DNA of 64,000 bases from Bos javanicus (lineage: Eukaryota > Chordata > Mammalia > Artiodactyla > Bovidae): NCBI RefSeq assembly GCF_032452875.1, contig NC_083896.1, forward strand, positions 3,658,001 through 3,722,000, in the 5' to 3' direction. This document shows, piece after piece, positions 32,879-44,141 of the stretch. The notes beneath the pieces were generated by a model. It saw only the letters and a list, made by a program, of their open reading frames with translations, searched no databases and was not told where the DNA came from. Each line of letters starts with the position of its first letter. The first letter of the stretch is position 1. A program made the position numbers and the translations under genes.

Positions 32879-33865
32879 CATTACATATATTATATGCTGG
32901 GCTGGAAGAAACACAAGCTGGAATCAAGATTGCCGGGAGAAATATCAATAACCTCAGATATACAGATGACACCACCCTTATGGCAGAAAGTGAAGAGGAA
33001 CTCAAAAGCTTCTTGAGGAAAGTGAAAGAAGAGAGTGAAAGTTGGCTTAAAGCTCAACATTCACAAAACGAAGATCATGGCATCTGGTCCCATCACTTCA
33101 TGGGAAATAGATGGGGAAACAGTGTCAGACTTTATTTTGGGGGGGCTCCAAAATCACTGCAGATGGTGATTGCAGCCATGAAATTAAAAGATGCTTACTC
33201 CTTGGAAGGAAAGTTATGACCAACCTGCTGCTAAATCACTTCAGTCGTGTCTGACTCTGTGTGACCCCATAGACGGCAGCCCACCAGGCTCCCCCATCCC
33301 TGGGATTTTCCAGGCAAGACCACTGGCATGGGTTGACATTTCCTTCTCCAATGACCAACCTAGATAGCATATTAAAAAGCAGAGATATTACTTTACCAAC
33401 AAAGGTCCATCTAGTCAAGTCTATGATTTTTCCAGTGGTCATGTATGGATGTGAGAGTTGGACTGTGAAGAAAGCTGAGCACCGAAGAATTCATGCTTTT
33501 GAACTGTGTTGGAGAAGACTCTTGAGAGTCCCTTGGACTGCAAGGAGGTCCAAGCAGTCCATCCTAAAGGAGATCAGTCCTGAGTGTTCATTGGAAGGAC
33601 TGATGCTAAAGCTGAAACTCCAGTACTTTGGCCACCTCATGCGAAGAGTTGACTCATTGGAAAAGACCCTGATGCTGGGAGGGATTGGGGGCAGGAGGAG
33701 AAGGAGACGACAGAGGAAGAGATGGCTGGATGGCATCACCGACTCTATGAATATGAGTTTGAGTGAACTCTGGGAGTTGGTGATGGACAGGGAGGCCTGG
33801 CGTGCTGCGATTCATGGGGTCGCAAAGAGTCGGATACAACTGAGCCACTGAACTGAACTGAACTG
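32879..33865 (+). mobile_element. BovB LINE, 5'-truncated, with internal SINE
   Basis: Sense BovB starting just before the catalytic box, here YTDD (alanine to threonine, both aspartates kept) near 32957-32968, and running to the tail 'ctgaactgaactgaactg'. A 10-bp TSD aatgattata (32869-32878 and 33866-33875) sets the ends. One 132-codon frame covers the first part. A frameshift at about 33045 and the SINE split it from a 172-codon frame (33333-33851) covering MTNLDSILKSRD to SRIQLSH. Confidence 0.95.
33227..33350 (-). mobile_element. Bov-A SINE monomer inside BovB
   Basis: Antisense monomer from 'ctgctgctaaatcacttcag' to 'tgacatttccttctcca'. An 11-bp exact TSD atgaccaacct (33216-33226 and 33351-33361) lies in the BovB codons for MTNL. 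Confidence 0.95.
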
Positions 33866-33875
33866 AATGATTATA

Positions 33876-34452
33876 ATTAGTGACATAGTGGGACTATCAA
33901 TGTTCGAGAAATGAAAATGGATCAATCCCTTCATACTTCTGTAATTTCAGGGGGTACTAAGGCCAAGTGCATAAAAAATCAGAGCAAAGTTATTAGTATT
34001 TCTAATATGGTACATTCTTAAAGTTCAAAATTTCATCACAAGTTTTGAAATTGGTCCATATCTTGTTTCCATTAATATCTTTCACACTTGAAAAAAAAAA
34101 AAAAACAACCTGTCAATGCTACCTAATCTTGCCAGAATTCTGCCTCATGTCCTCACTTTCTAAACTTTGGTTTGTCAGAATAGATCATGTCATTCACTAG
34201 CTTTTACTGAAATCCATTGCACATCTTTTCCTTTATTTATTATTTTGTATATAGATGGTGTCTGGCTTTAAGTTTTCATGCTACTTTTTGGGAATGTTTG
34301 CTATCACTTATAAAAGTTTTAAACATAGGATATTTAAGTCATTTTAGAAAGGCTACTTTAGGGCTAGTCTTAGAAATAACCTCTGAAGTAGTATTATAGG
34401 CATTGTTTAATGTTTCCAAGACCTCTATAGAGTGGAAATACTACAATCATGT
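33876..34452. other. Gene-free stretch, nothing recognised
   Basis: Contains an A run at 34089-34105, otherwise nothing I can name. Confidence 0.4.
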
Positions 34453-34462
34453 AGTCAAGAAA

Positions 34463-34846
34463 TTGATGCTTTTGAACTGTGGCACTGGAGAAGACTCTTA
34501 AGAGTCTCTTGGACAGCAAGGAGATCAAACCAATCAATCCTAAAATAAATAAATAAATAAATAAAACCTGAATATTCATTAGAAGGACTGATGCTGAACT
34601 GAAGCTCCCATACTTTGGCCACCTGATGTGAACAACTGACTCATTTGGAAAAGACCCTGATACAGGGAAAGATTGAAGGCAGGAGGAGAAGTGAGGAACA
34701 GAGGATAAAATTCTTGGGTGGCATCACCAACTCCATGGACATGAGTTTGAGCAAACTCTGGGAGATGGTGATGGACAGGAAGGCCTGGCGTGCTGCAGTC
34801 TATGGGGTTGCCAAGAGTCAGACATGACTTAGCCACTAAACAACAA
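34463..34846 (+). mobile_element. BovB LINE 3' end with internal AAAT microsatellite
   Basis: Sense BovB from 'ttgatgcttttgaactgtgg' to 'catgacttagccactaaacaac'. A 10-bp TSD agtcaagaaa (34453-34462 and 34847-34856) delimits it. An (AAAT)n tract at 34541-34566 replaces the usual sequence between the codons for ILKEIS, so it expanded after or during insertion. Confidence 0.94.
34541..34566. repeat. (TAAA)n microsatellite within BovB
   Basis: Six uninterrupted TAAA-type units. It is located inside BovB coding sequence, not at its tail. Confidence 0.9.
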
Positions 34847-34906
34847 AGTCAAGAAACATATAAAACATCTAATAAAATGGTCCTTTGTATACCTAACACT
34901 GTAGAG

Positions 34907-34910
<4 letters not shown>

Positions 34911-34947
<37 letters not shown>
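34911..34947. repeat. (TG)n microsatellite, 37 bp
   Basis: Uninterrupted TG dinucleotide run of about 18 units, preceded by GAGAGAG. It is long and pure enough to be polymorphic. Confidence 0.97.
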
Positions 34948-34949
<2 letters not shown>

Positions 34950-35156
34950 ACATTTCTGAAACTTAGGGAATGGAACAAGAAGACTACACCAAGGAAATGT
35001 CACTCCTCATCTATTTTATCAAGAGATTTTAGGTAACAGAAATATATTCAAGAAAAATACAGGGAAAGAGAGCACAATCACCAGGTTTTTATTTAAAAAA
35101 AAAAAAAAAAAGATGACTTCGAATGCTGCTCTGGCTACATCTAGTATGAATAGTAT

Positions 35157-35421
35157 GCTGCTCCTGCTGCTAAGTCGTGTCCGACTCTGTGCGACCCCAT
35201 AGACGCCAGCCCACCAGGCTCCCTGGTCCCTGGGATTTTCCAGGCAAGAATATGGAGTGGGTTGCCATTTCCTTCTCCAATGCATGAAAGTGAAAAGTGA
35301 AAGGGAAGTCACTCAGTCATGTCCGACTCTTCACGACCCCATGGAGTACAACCCACCAGGCTCCTTTGTCCTTGGGATTCTCCAGGCAAAAGTACTGGAG
35401 TGGGGTGCCATTGCCTTCTCC
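35157..35421 (-). mobile_element. Bov-A2 dimeric SINE
   Basis: Antisense dimer with the linker 'gcatgaaagtgaaaagtgaaaggg' near 35281-35304 between the monomers. An 11-bp exact TSD atgaatagtat (35146-35156 and 35422-35432) is present. The first monomer lacks 'cgcttcag' after the CTG tract. Confidence 0.95.
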
Positions 35422-35724
35422 ATGAATAGTATAGTCAAGCACTAGTTAAGAAAACAGAACTGTAGGAGGAAACAAAATAATGGTAGTTAGGCTTTTTTTC
35501 CCTTTATCTTTCTCTTCTGCCTTATTATTACTAAATTTTCAAGTTACAATGAAAAAAATCACTACATTAATGACTGAGAAGTCATTGTACTGTGGTGATG
35601 TGATAACCTTGGAGTCAGACAAATCTGAGTTCAACTTGAACTTTTTGTATAACTGTGGTGTGATGCCACATTGGAGATCTTCAATGAGCATATTATTCAC
35701 ATCATTGTGTAGTTCTTAATTACA

Positions 35725-36045
35725 TTATCTCTAGGCATGTTCTGATCATGTGAGTTGTCTTTGCCAATGGAATATTAGCAAGTGTGATAAAAGAAGAGTT
35801 TTTCATAAGCCCTTGCATACTGAGGATTTTTCCCTCTGAAATACAAATCCCTGCAAGGGACATGTGTGAAAACCATGTGGATGTCCAGCCCCATATGGCA
35901 TCTGATTATAAACATGAGACCCCAAAGAACAGCAGAACTGTCCTTTCCCAAGGCACAGAAACATGAGCACTAAATAAATAACTGTTATTTTAAGCCACAA
36001 CGTTTGGAGCTAGTTTGACAGGCAGCAACATATAATTTAAGTAGT
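35725..36045 (+). mobile_element. Possible MaLR/MLT-like LTR end
   Basis: 'gagaccccaaagaacagcagaactgtcc', 'aataaataactgttattttaagccacaacgttt' and 'cagcaacatataa' follow the order of the 3' end of old mammalian LTRs (…ttgttttaagccactaagtttggggtggtttgttacacagcaatag). The left boundary is not defined. Family uncertain. Confidence 0.5.
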
Positions 36046-37302
36046 AGCCTAGATCAAATGACTTAAGTTCAACAAGTAGGCCTAGATTATGGCTTTACAT
36101 TTAACAGATGAGGAAGAAAACAAAGCTGAGCCTGAATTACCTTGTCTTAAATTATATCACTGTTTTTTTCTTTTTTTTTAATTGAAGAATAATTGCTTTA
36201 CAGAATTTTGTTGTTTTCAGTCAAACCCAAACATGAAGCAGCAATACGTATACACTTATCCTCCCCCTTTTGAACCTCCCCAACCCTCCAGGTTGATACA
36301 GAGCCCCTGTATGAATTTCCTGAGCCATACAGCAAATTTCCATTGACTAACTATTTTAAATATGGTAATGTAAGCTTCCATGTTACTCTTTCCATACATC
36401 TCACCTCTCCTCCCCTCTTCCCATGCCTATAAGTCTATTCTCTATGTCTGATTCTTCATTGCTGCCCTGCACATAAATTCTTCAGTACCATTTTTCTAGA
36501 TTCCATGTATATGCATTAGAATACAATATTTATCTTTCTCTTTCTGACTCACTTCACTCTTGTATAATAGGTTCTAGGTTCACCCACCTCATCAGAACTG
36601 ACTCAAATGCATCCCCTTTTATAGCTGAGTAATATTCCATTGTGTATATATTCCACAACCTCTTTATCCATTCATCTGTTGATGAACATCTAGGTTGCTT
36701 CCATGTTCTAGCTACTGTAAATACTGCTGCAATGAACAATGAGATAAACATGTCTTGTTCAATTTTGGTTTCCTCAGGGTATATGTCTAGGAGTGGTATT
36801 GCTGGGTCATATGGTAGTTTTATTCCTAGCTTTTTAAGGAATCTCTATACTGTCTTCCGTAGTGGCTGTATCAATTTGCATTCCCACCAAGAGTGCAAGA
36901 ATGTTCCCTTTTCTCCACACACTTTCCAGCATTTATTTTTTGTAGACTTTTTGATGATGGCCATTCTGACAGGTATAAGTGAAATCTCTTTGTAGTTTTG
37001 ACTTGCATTTCTCTAATAATGAGTAATGTTGAGCATTACTTCATGTATTTGTTATGCATCTGTATGTCTTCTTTGGAGAAATGTCTATTTAGGTTTTTTT
37101 CCCCCACTTTTTGATTGGGTTGTTTGTTTTTCTGGCATTGAGTTGTATGAACTGCTTGTATATATTTTGGAAATTAATCCTTTGTCAGTTGTTTCATTTG
37201 CTATTATTTTCTACCATTCTGAGTGTTGACTTTTCATCTTGCTTAGAGTTTCCTTTGCTGTGTGAAAAGTTTTTAAGTTTAATCAGATACCAGTTGTTTA
37301 TT

Positions 37303-39282
37303 GGTATAAAAGGACCTACAAGATCTTTTAGAACCAACATCCAAAAAAGATGTCCTTTTCATTATAGGGGACTGGAATGCAAAAGTAGGAAGTCAAGAAA
37401 CACCTGGAGTAACAGGCAAATTTGGCTTTGGAATACGGAATGAAGCAGGGCAAAGACTAATAGTTTTACCAAGAAAATGCACTGGTCATAACAAACACCC
37501 TCTTCCAACAACACAAGAGAAGACTCTATACATGGACATCACGAGATGGTCAACACCGAAATCAGATTGATATTCTTTGCAGCCAAAGATGGAGAAGTTC
37601 TATACAGTCAGCAAAAACAAGACCAGGAGCTGACTGTGGCTCAGACCATGAACTCCTTATTGCCAAATTCAGACTTAAATTGAAGAAAGTAGGGAAAACC
37701 ACTAGACCATTCAGGTATGAACCTAAATCAAATCCCTTATGATTATACAGTGGAAGTGAGAAATAGATTTAAGGGCCTAGATCTGATAGAGAGAGTGCCT
37801 GATGAACTATGGAATGAGGTTCGTGACATTGTACAGGAGACAGGGATCAAGACCATCCCCATGGAAAAGAAATGCAAAAAAGCAAAATGGCTGTCTGGGG
37901 AGGCCTTACAAATAGCTGTGAAAAGAAGAGAAGTAAAAAGCAAAGGAGAAAAGGAAAGATATAAACATCTGAATGCAGAGTTCCAAAGAATAGCAAGAAG
38001 AGATAAGAAAGCCTTCTTCAGTGATCAATGCAAAGAAATAGGGGGAAATAACAGAATGGGAAAGACTAGGGATCTCTTCAAGAAAATCAGAGATACCAAA
38101 GGAACATTTCATGCAAGATGGGCTCGATAAAGGACAGAAATGGTATGGACCTAACAGAAGCAGAAGATATAAGAAGAGGTGGCAAGAATACACAGAAGAA
38201 CTGTACAAAAAAGATCTTCATGACCCAGATAATCACGATGGTGTGATCACTGACCTAGAGCCAGACATCCTGGAATGTGAAGTCAAGTGGGCCTTAGAAA
38301 GCATCACTATGAACAAAGCTAGGGGAGGTGACAGAATTCCAGTTGAGCTATTCCAAATCCTGAAAGATGATGCTGTGAAAGGGCTGCACTCAATATGCCA
38401 GCAAATTTGGAAAACTCAGCAGTGGCCACAGGACTGGAAAAGGTCAGTTTTCATTCCAATCCCAAAGAAAGGCAATGCCAAAGAATGCTCAAACTACCGC
38501 ACAATTGCACTCATCTCACACGCTAGTAAAGTAATGCTCAAAATTCTCCAAGCCAGGCTTCAGCAATATGTAAACCGTGAACTTCCTGATGTTCAAGCTG
38601 GTTTTAGAAAAGGCAGAGGAACCAGAGATCAAATTGCCAACATCCACTGGATCATGGAAAAAGCATGAGTTCCAGAAAAGCATCTATTTCTGCTTTATTG
38701 ACTATGCCAAAGCCTTTGACTGTATGGATCACAATAAACTGTGGAAAATTCTGAAAGAGATGGGAATACCAGACCACCTGATCTGCCTCTTGAGAAATTT
38801 GTATGCAGGTCAGGAAGCAACAGTTAGAACTGGACATAGAACAACAGACTGGTTCCAAATAGGAAAAGGAGTACGTCAAGGCTGTATATTGTTACCCTGT
38901 TTATTTAACTTATATGCAGAGTACATCATAAGAAACACTGGACTGGAGGAAACACAAGCTTGCCGGGAGAAATATCAATCACCTCAGATATGCAGATGAC
39001 ACCACGCTTATGGCAGAAAGTGAAGAGGAACTCAAAAGCCTCTTGATGAAAGTGAAAGTGGAGAGTGAAAAAGGTGGCTTAAAAGACTCTGATGCTGGGA
39101 GGGATTGGGGGCAAGAGGAGAAGGGGATGACAGAGGATGAGATGGCTGGATGGCATCACTGACTCGATGGACGTGAGTCTCAGTGAACTCTGGAAGTTGG
39201 TGATGGACAGGGGTGCCTGGCGTGCTGCAGTTCATGGGGTTGCAAAGAGTCGGACATGACTGAGTGACTGATCTGATCTGAA
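37303..39282 (+). mobile_element. BovB LINE inserted in L1, with internal deletion
   Basis: Sense BovB from the endonuclease region ('gaccaacat..., gggactggaatgcaaaagtagg' near 37369; 'gctcagaccatgaactcctt' near 37640) through the linker (137-codon frame 37717-38130), RT fingers (185-codon frame 38111-38668: KKGNAKECSNYRTIALISHASKVM) and palm (140-codon frame 38577-38999: FIDYAKAFDCMDHNKLW, GVRQGCIL), to the 3' tail. About 490 bp between the post-YADD region and the C-terminus are deleted at about 39082. A 9-bp TSD ttgtttatt (37294-37302 and 39283-39291) lies in L1 ORF2. Frames shift at least three times. Confidence 0.95.
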
Positions 39283-41060
39283 TTGTTTATTTTTGTTTTT
39301 ATTTCCGTTACTCTAGAAGGTGGGTCTTAGAGGATCTTGCTTTGATTTATGTCATCAAGTGTTCTGCCTATGTTTTCCTCTAAGAGTTTTATAGTTTCTG
39401 GTCTCACATTTAGGTCTTTAATCCATTTTGAGTTTTTCTTTGTGTATGGTGTTAGGAAGTGTTCTAATTTCATTCTTTTACATGAAGGTGCCTAGTTTTC
39501 CCAGCATCATTTATTAAAGAGGCTGTCTTTGCCACATTGTATATTCTTGCCTCCTTTGTCAAAGATAAGGTACCCATAGGTGCATGGGTTTATTTCTGGG
39601 CTTTCTATCTTGTTCCATTGGTCTATATTCTGTTTTTGTGCCAGTACTATACTGTGTTGATGCCTGTAGCTTTGTAGTATAATCTGAAGTCGGGAAGGTT
39701 GATTCCTCTAGCTCCATTCTTCTTTCTCAAGACTGCTTTGGTTTTTTGGTGTCTTTTGTGTTTCCATATGAATTGTGAAATGTTTTGGTCTAGTTCTGTG
39801 AAAGATACTGTTGGTAATTTGATAGGGATTGCACTGAATCTGTAGATTGCTTTTGTTAGTATAGTCATTTTCATAGTATTGGTTCTTCCTACCCAGGAAC
39901 ATGGAATATCTTTCCATCTGTTTATGTCATCTTTGATTTCTTTCGTTAGTGTCTTATAATTTCCCATGTTCAGTTCTTTTGTCTCCTTAGGTAAGTTTCT
40001 TCCTAGATATTTAATTCTTTTTGTTGCAATGGTGAATGGGATTGATTTCTTAATTTCTCTGATTTTTCATTGTTGGTATATAGAAATGCAAGTGATTTCT
40101 GTGTATTGATTTTGTATGCTGAAACTTTGCTAAATTTAGTAATTCACACTAGTAATTTTCTGATGTTATCTTTAGGGTTTTCTATGTACAGTAACATGTC
40201 ATCTGCAAACTGTGAGAGGTTTAGTTCTTTTCTCTTCTGGATTCCTTTTATTTCTTTTTCTTCTCTGATTGCTGTAGCTAGGTCTTCCAGAACTATGTTG
40301 AATAATAGTGGTTAAAGTGGATACCCTTGTCTTGTTCCTGATCTTAGGGGGGATGCTTTCCATTTTTCACCATTAAGAATAATGTTTGCTGTAGGCTTAT
40401 TATATATGCCCTTTACTATGTTGAGGTAGGTTCCTTCTGTGTCCATTTTTTGAACAGTTTTAATCATAAATGGGTGCTGGATTTTGTCAAAGGTTTTTCT
40501 GCATCTATTGAGATTATCATATGGTTTTTATCTTTCAATTTGTTAATTTGGTGTATCACATTGATTGATTTGCATATATTGAAGAATCCTTGCATCCCTG
40601 GAATAAACCCAACTTGATCATGGTGTATGAGCTTTTTGATGTGTTGCTGAATTCTGTTTGCTAAAATTTTGTTGAGGATTTTTGTATCTATGTTCATCAG
40701 TGATACTGACCTGTAGTTTTCTTTGTTTGTGTTGTCTTTGTCTGATTTTGGTATCAGGGTGATGGTGACCTTGTAAAATGAGTTTGGAAGTGTTCCTTAC
40801 TCTGCAAGTTTTTTAAAGAGTTTTAGAAGGAAAGGCATTAGCTCTTCTCTAAATGTTTGATAGAAATTTCCCGTGAAGCCATCTGGTCCCAGGCTTTCAT
40901 TTTTGGGGAGATTTTGGGTCACAGCTTCAATTTCAGTGCTTGTAATTGGGTTGTTCATTATTTATATTTCTTCCTGGTTCAGTCTTGGAAGATTGAACTT
41001 TTCCAAGAATCTGTCCACTTATTCCAGGTTTTACAATTTATTGCCATATAGTTGTTCACA
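39283..41060 (-). pseudogene. L1 ORF2p reverse transcriptase region, broken
   Basis: Antisense RT domain. The catalytic FADD box is intact at 40198-40209 within LNLSQFADDMLLY. Upstream, the 77-codon frame at 40464-40697 carries ILANRIQQHIKKLIHHDQVGFIPGMQ (RT fingers region). Downstream, 39967-39647 carries IPCSWVGRTNTMKM...LPDFRLYYKATG. Multiple stops and frameshifts occur throughout. Confidence 0.9.
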
Positions 41061-41270
41061 ATAAGTAAGTAAGTGTTAGTCACTCAGTCATATCTGATTT
41101 ACTACCCCATGGACTGCAGCCCATAAGGCTCCTCTCTCCATGAGACTTTCCAGGCAAGGAGACTGGAGTGGGTTGCCATTTCCTTCTCCAGGGGATCCTC
41201 CCAACTCAGGGATCAAACCCAGGTCTCCTGCACTGCAGGCAGTTTCTTTACTGACTGAACTACAAAGGAA
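41061..41270 (-). mobile_element. Bov-tA SINE inside the long L1
   Basis: Antisense copy with an AAGTAAGTAAG-type tail start, 'ggctcctctctccatgagac', 'ggatcctcccaactcaggga' and head 'gactgaactacaaaggaat'. L1 sequence resumes at 'cctttgtatttctgcattgt'. TSD not clear. Confidence 0.9.
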
Positions 41271-41783
41271 TCCTTTGTATTTCTGCATTGTCTGTTATAA
41301 CCTCTCCTTTTAAATTTCTAATTATACTGATCTGATTCTTCCTCTCTTTTTCTTCTTGATGAGTCTGGCTAAAGGTTTGTAAATTTTGTTTATCTTCTCA
41401 AAGGACCAGTTTTTAATTTTATTAATATTTACTATTGTTTCTTTCATTTCTTTTTGTTTATTTCTGCTCAGATCTTTATAATTTCTTTCCTTATACTAAT
41501 TTTAAGTGTTTTTTTTTTCCTTCTTTTTCCAGTTATTTTAGGTGTAAAATTATGTTGTCTAGTTGATGTTTTTCTTGTTTCTTGAGGTAGGACTGTTTTG
41601 CTATAAACTTCCCTCTTAGAACGGCTTTTGCTGCATCCCATAGGTTTTAGTAGTCATGTTTTCATTGTCATTTGTTTCTAGAAATTTTTTGATTTCCCCT
41701 TTGATTTCTTCAGTAACTTGTTGGTTATTTAGAATCGTGTTGTTTAATCTTCATATGTTTGGGTTTCTTACAATTTTTTTCTT

Positions 41784-42495
41784 TTAATTGATATCTAGTC
41801 CCATAGTATTGTGGTTAGAGAATATGCATGATATGATTTCAATTTTCTTAAATTTACTAAGGGTTGATTTGTGACCAAAGATGTGGTCTATCCTGGAGAA
41901 TGTTTTATGTGCACTTGAGAAGAAGGTGTATTCTTCTGCATTTGGATAGAATGCCCTGAAGATATCAATGAGATTGATCTTATACAATGTATCACTTAAG
42001 ATTTGTGTGTCCTTATTAACTTTCTGTGTTGATGATCTGTCCACTGGTCTGAGTGGGGTGTTAAAGGCTCCTACTATTATCATGTTACTGTCATTTCTTC
42101 TTTTATGTCTGTTAGTGTTTGTCTTATGTACCGAGGTGTTCCTTTTTGAATGCATAGATATTTACAATTGTGCTGTCTTCCTCTTGGATTGATCCCTTGA
42201 TCATTATGTAGTGTCCTTCCTTATCTCTTATATTCTTCTTTATTTTAAGGTCTATTTTGTCAAATATGAGGATTGCTACTCCAGCTTTCTTTTGCTTCCC
42301 ATTTGTATGGAATATATTTTTCCTTCCTCTCACTCTCAGTCTGTATGTGCCTTGAGGTTTGAAGTGGGTTTCTTGTAAACAGCATATATATGGGTCTTGT
42401 TTTTGGATCCATTCAGCCAGTCTGTGTCTTTTTCTTGGAGAATTTAATTCATTTATGTTTAAAGTAATTATTGATATATATGTTCTTATTGCCAT
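41784..42495 (-). pseudogene. L1 ORF2p endonuclease domain, mutated
   Basis: Translation from the ATG at 42495 gives the apurinic/apyrimidinic-type endonuclease of ORF2p: LNINELNSPRKRHRL, CCLQETHFK (glutamate of the metal site kept), then in another frame GAFNTPLRPVDRS where the family has GDFNT, SRIDHIFGHK (kept), and SNHNTMGLDIN where the family has SDHN. Two catalytic aspartates are therefore lost, to alanine and asparagine. A frameshift near 42140 separates the two halves. Confidence 0.88.
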
Positions 42496-42529
42496 TTTCC
42501 TAATTGTTTGGGGTTGATTTTGTAGATCT

Positions 42530-43589
42530 TTTTTCTCCTCTGGTATTTCTTGACTATATAAGTCCCGTTAACATTTGTTGTAAAGCTGGTTTGGTGGTAC
42601 TGAATTCTCTTAACTTTTGCTTGTGTGAAAATCTTTTTTATTTCTCCATCAATTTTGAATGAAATCCTTGCCTGGTACAGTGGTCTTGGTTGTAGATTTT
42701 CCCCTTTCAGCCCTTTAAATATGTGCTGCCATTCCCTTCTGGCCTGCAGAGTTTCTGCTGAAAGATCAGCTGTTAAACATATGGGGTTTCCCTTGCATGC
42801 TACTTATTGCTTCTCCCTTGCTGCTTTTAAGATTCTTTATGTTTAATCTTTGTTATTTTGATTAGTATGTGTCTTGGTGTGTTGCTCCTTGGGTTTATCC
42901 TGTATGGGGCTCTTTGTATCTCTTAGGCTTGATTGACTGTTTCCTTATCCATTGGGGGAAATTTTTGAGTATAATCTCTTCAAAAATTTTCCCATACCTT
43001 TTCTTTTTCTCTTCTTCTTCTGGGACCCCCATAATCCAAATGTTGGTGCATTTGATATTGAACCAGAGGTCTCTGAGCCTATCCTCAGTTCTTTTAATTA
43101 TTTTTACTTTATTCTGTTCTTCAGAAGTTATTTTCACCATTTTACCTTCCAGCTCACTGATGCGTCCTTATGCTTCAGATATTCTGCTATGATTCCTTCT
43201 GGAGTATTTTTAAATTTCGGTAATTGTGTTGTTTGTCACTATATGTTTAATTCTTCTAGGTCTTTGTTAATTGATTCTTGCATTTTCTCCATTCTGTTTT
43301 CAAGGTTTTTTATAATCTTTACTATCATTATTCTGAATTCTTTTTCGGTTAGTTTGCCTATTTCCTCTTCATTTTTTGGGACTTCTGTGTTTCTAGTTTG
43401 TTCTTTCATTTGTGTAGCATTTCTCTGCCTTTTAATTTTTTTTTTAAACTTATTGTGTTTGAGGCTTCCTTTTCCCAGGCTTTAAGGTTGAATTCTTTCT
43501 TCCTTTTGGTTTCTGCCCCTCTAAGGTTGGTCCAGTGGTTTATGTAAGGTTTGTATAGGGTGAGATTTGTGCTGAGTTTTTGTTTGTTT
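42530..43589 (-). pseudogene. L1 ORF1p remnant
   Basis: Minus-strand fragment 43140-42895 reads RTEDRLRDLWFNIKCTNIWIMGVPEEEE, the RRM-entry region of ORF1p, the RNA-binding chaperone of L1. Before it, T-rich plus-strand sequence (43140-43490) corresponds to the E/K/N-rich coiled coil in reverse. The frame is broken. Confidence 0.85.
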
Positions 43590-44141
43590 AAACCAAAATT
43601 AAAAGACGTTTACTCCTTGGAAGAAAAGTTATGACCAACCTAGAAAGCATATTGAAAAGCAGAGACACTACTTTGCCAACAAAGATCCGTCTAGTCAAGG
43701 CTATGGTTTTTCCAGTGGTCATGTATGGATGTGAGAGTTGGACTGTGAAGAAAGCTGAGCGCCGAAGAATTGATGCTTTTGAACTGTGGTGTTGGAGAAG
43801 ACTCTTGAGAGTCCCTTGGACTGCAAGGAGATCCAACCAGTCCATTCTGAAGGAGATCAGCCCTGGGATTTCTTTGGAGGAAATGATGCTAAAGCTGAAA
43901 CTCCAGTACTTTGGCCACCTTGTGCGAAGAGTTGACTCATTGGAAAAGACTCTGATGCTGGGAGGGATTGAGGGCAGGAGGAGAAGGGGACGACAGAGAA
44001 TGAGATGGCTGGATGGCATCACTGACTCGATGGATGTGAGTTTGAGTGAACTCCAGGAGTTGGTAATGGACAGGGAGGCCTGGCGTGCTGCGATTCATGG
44101 GGTCGCAAAGAGTCGGACACGACTGAGCGACTGAACTGAAC
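43590..44141 (+). mobile_element. BovB LINE 3' end inserted in L1
   Basis: Sense copy from 'aaattaaaagacgtttactcc' to 'gagcgactgaactgaac'. A single frame of 167 codons (43631-44134) runs uninterrupted from MTNLESILKSRD to the natural end KSRTRLSD. An 11-bp TSD tttgtttgttt (43579-43589 and 44142-44152) marks the insertion in L1 ORF1/5' UTR sequence. It looks young: the C-terminal frame is undamaged. Confidence 0.95.

Noticed and set aside
42952..43485. 177-codon plus-strand frame rich in F, L, S
   Set aside because: It is the T-rich complement of L1 ORF1 and its coiled-coil region; the apparent membrane segments are an artefact of reading antisense.
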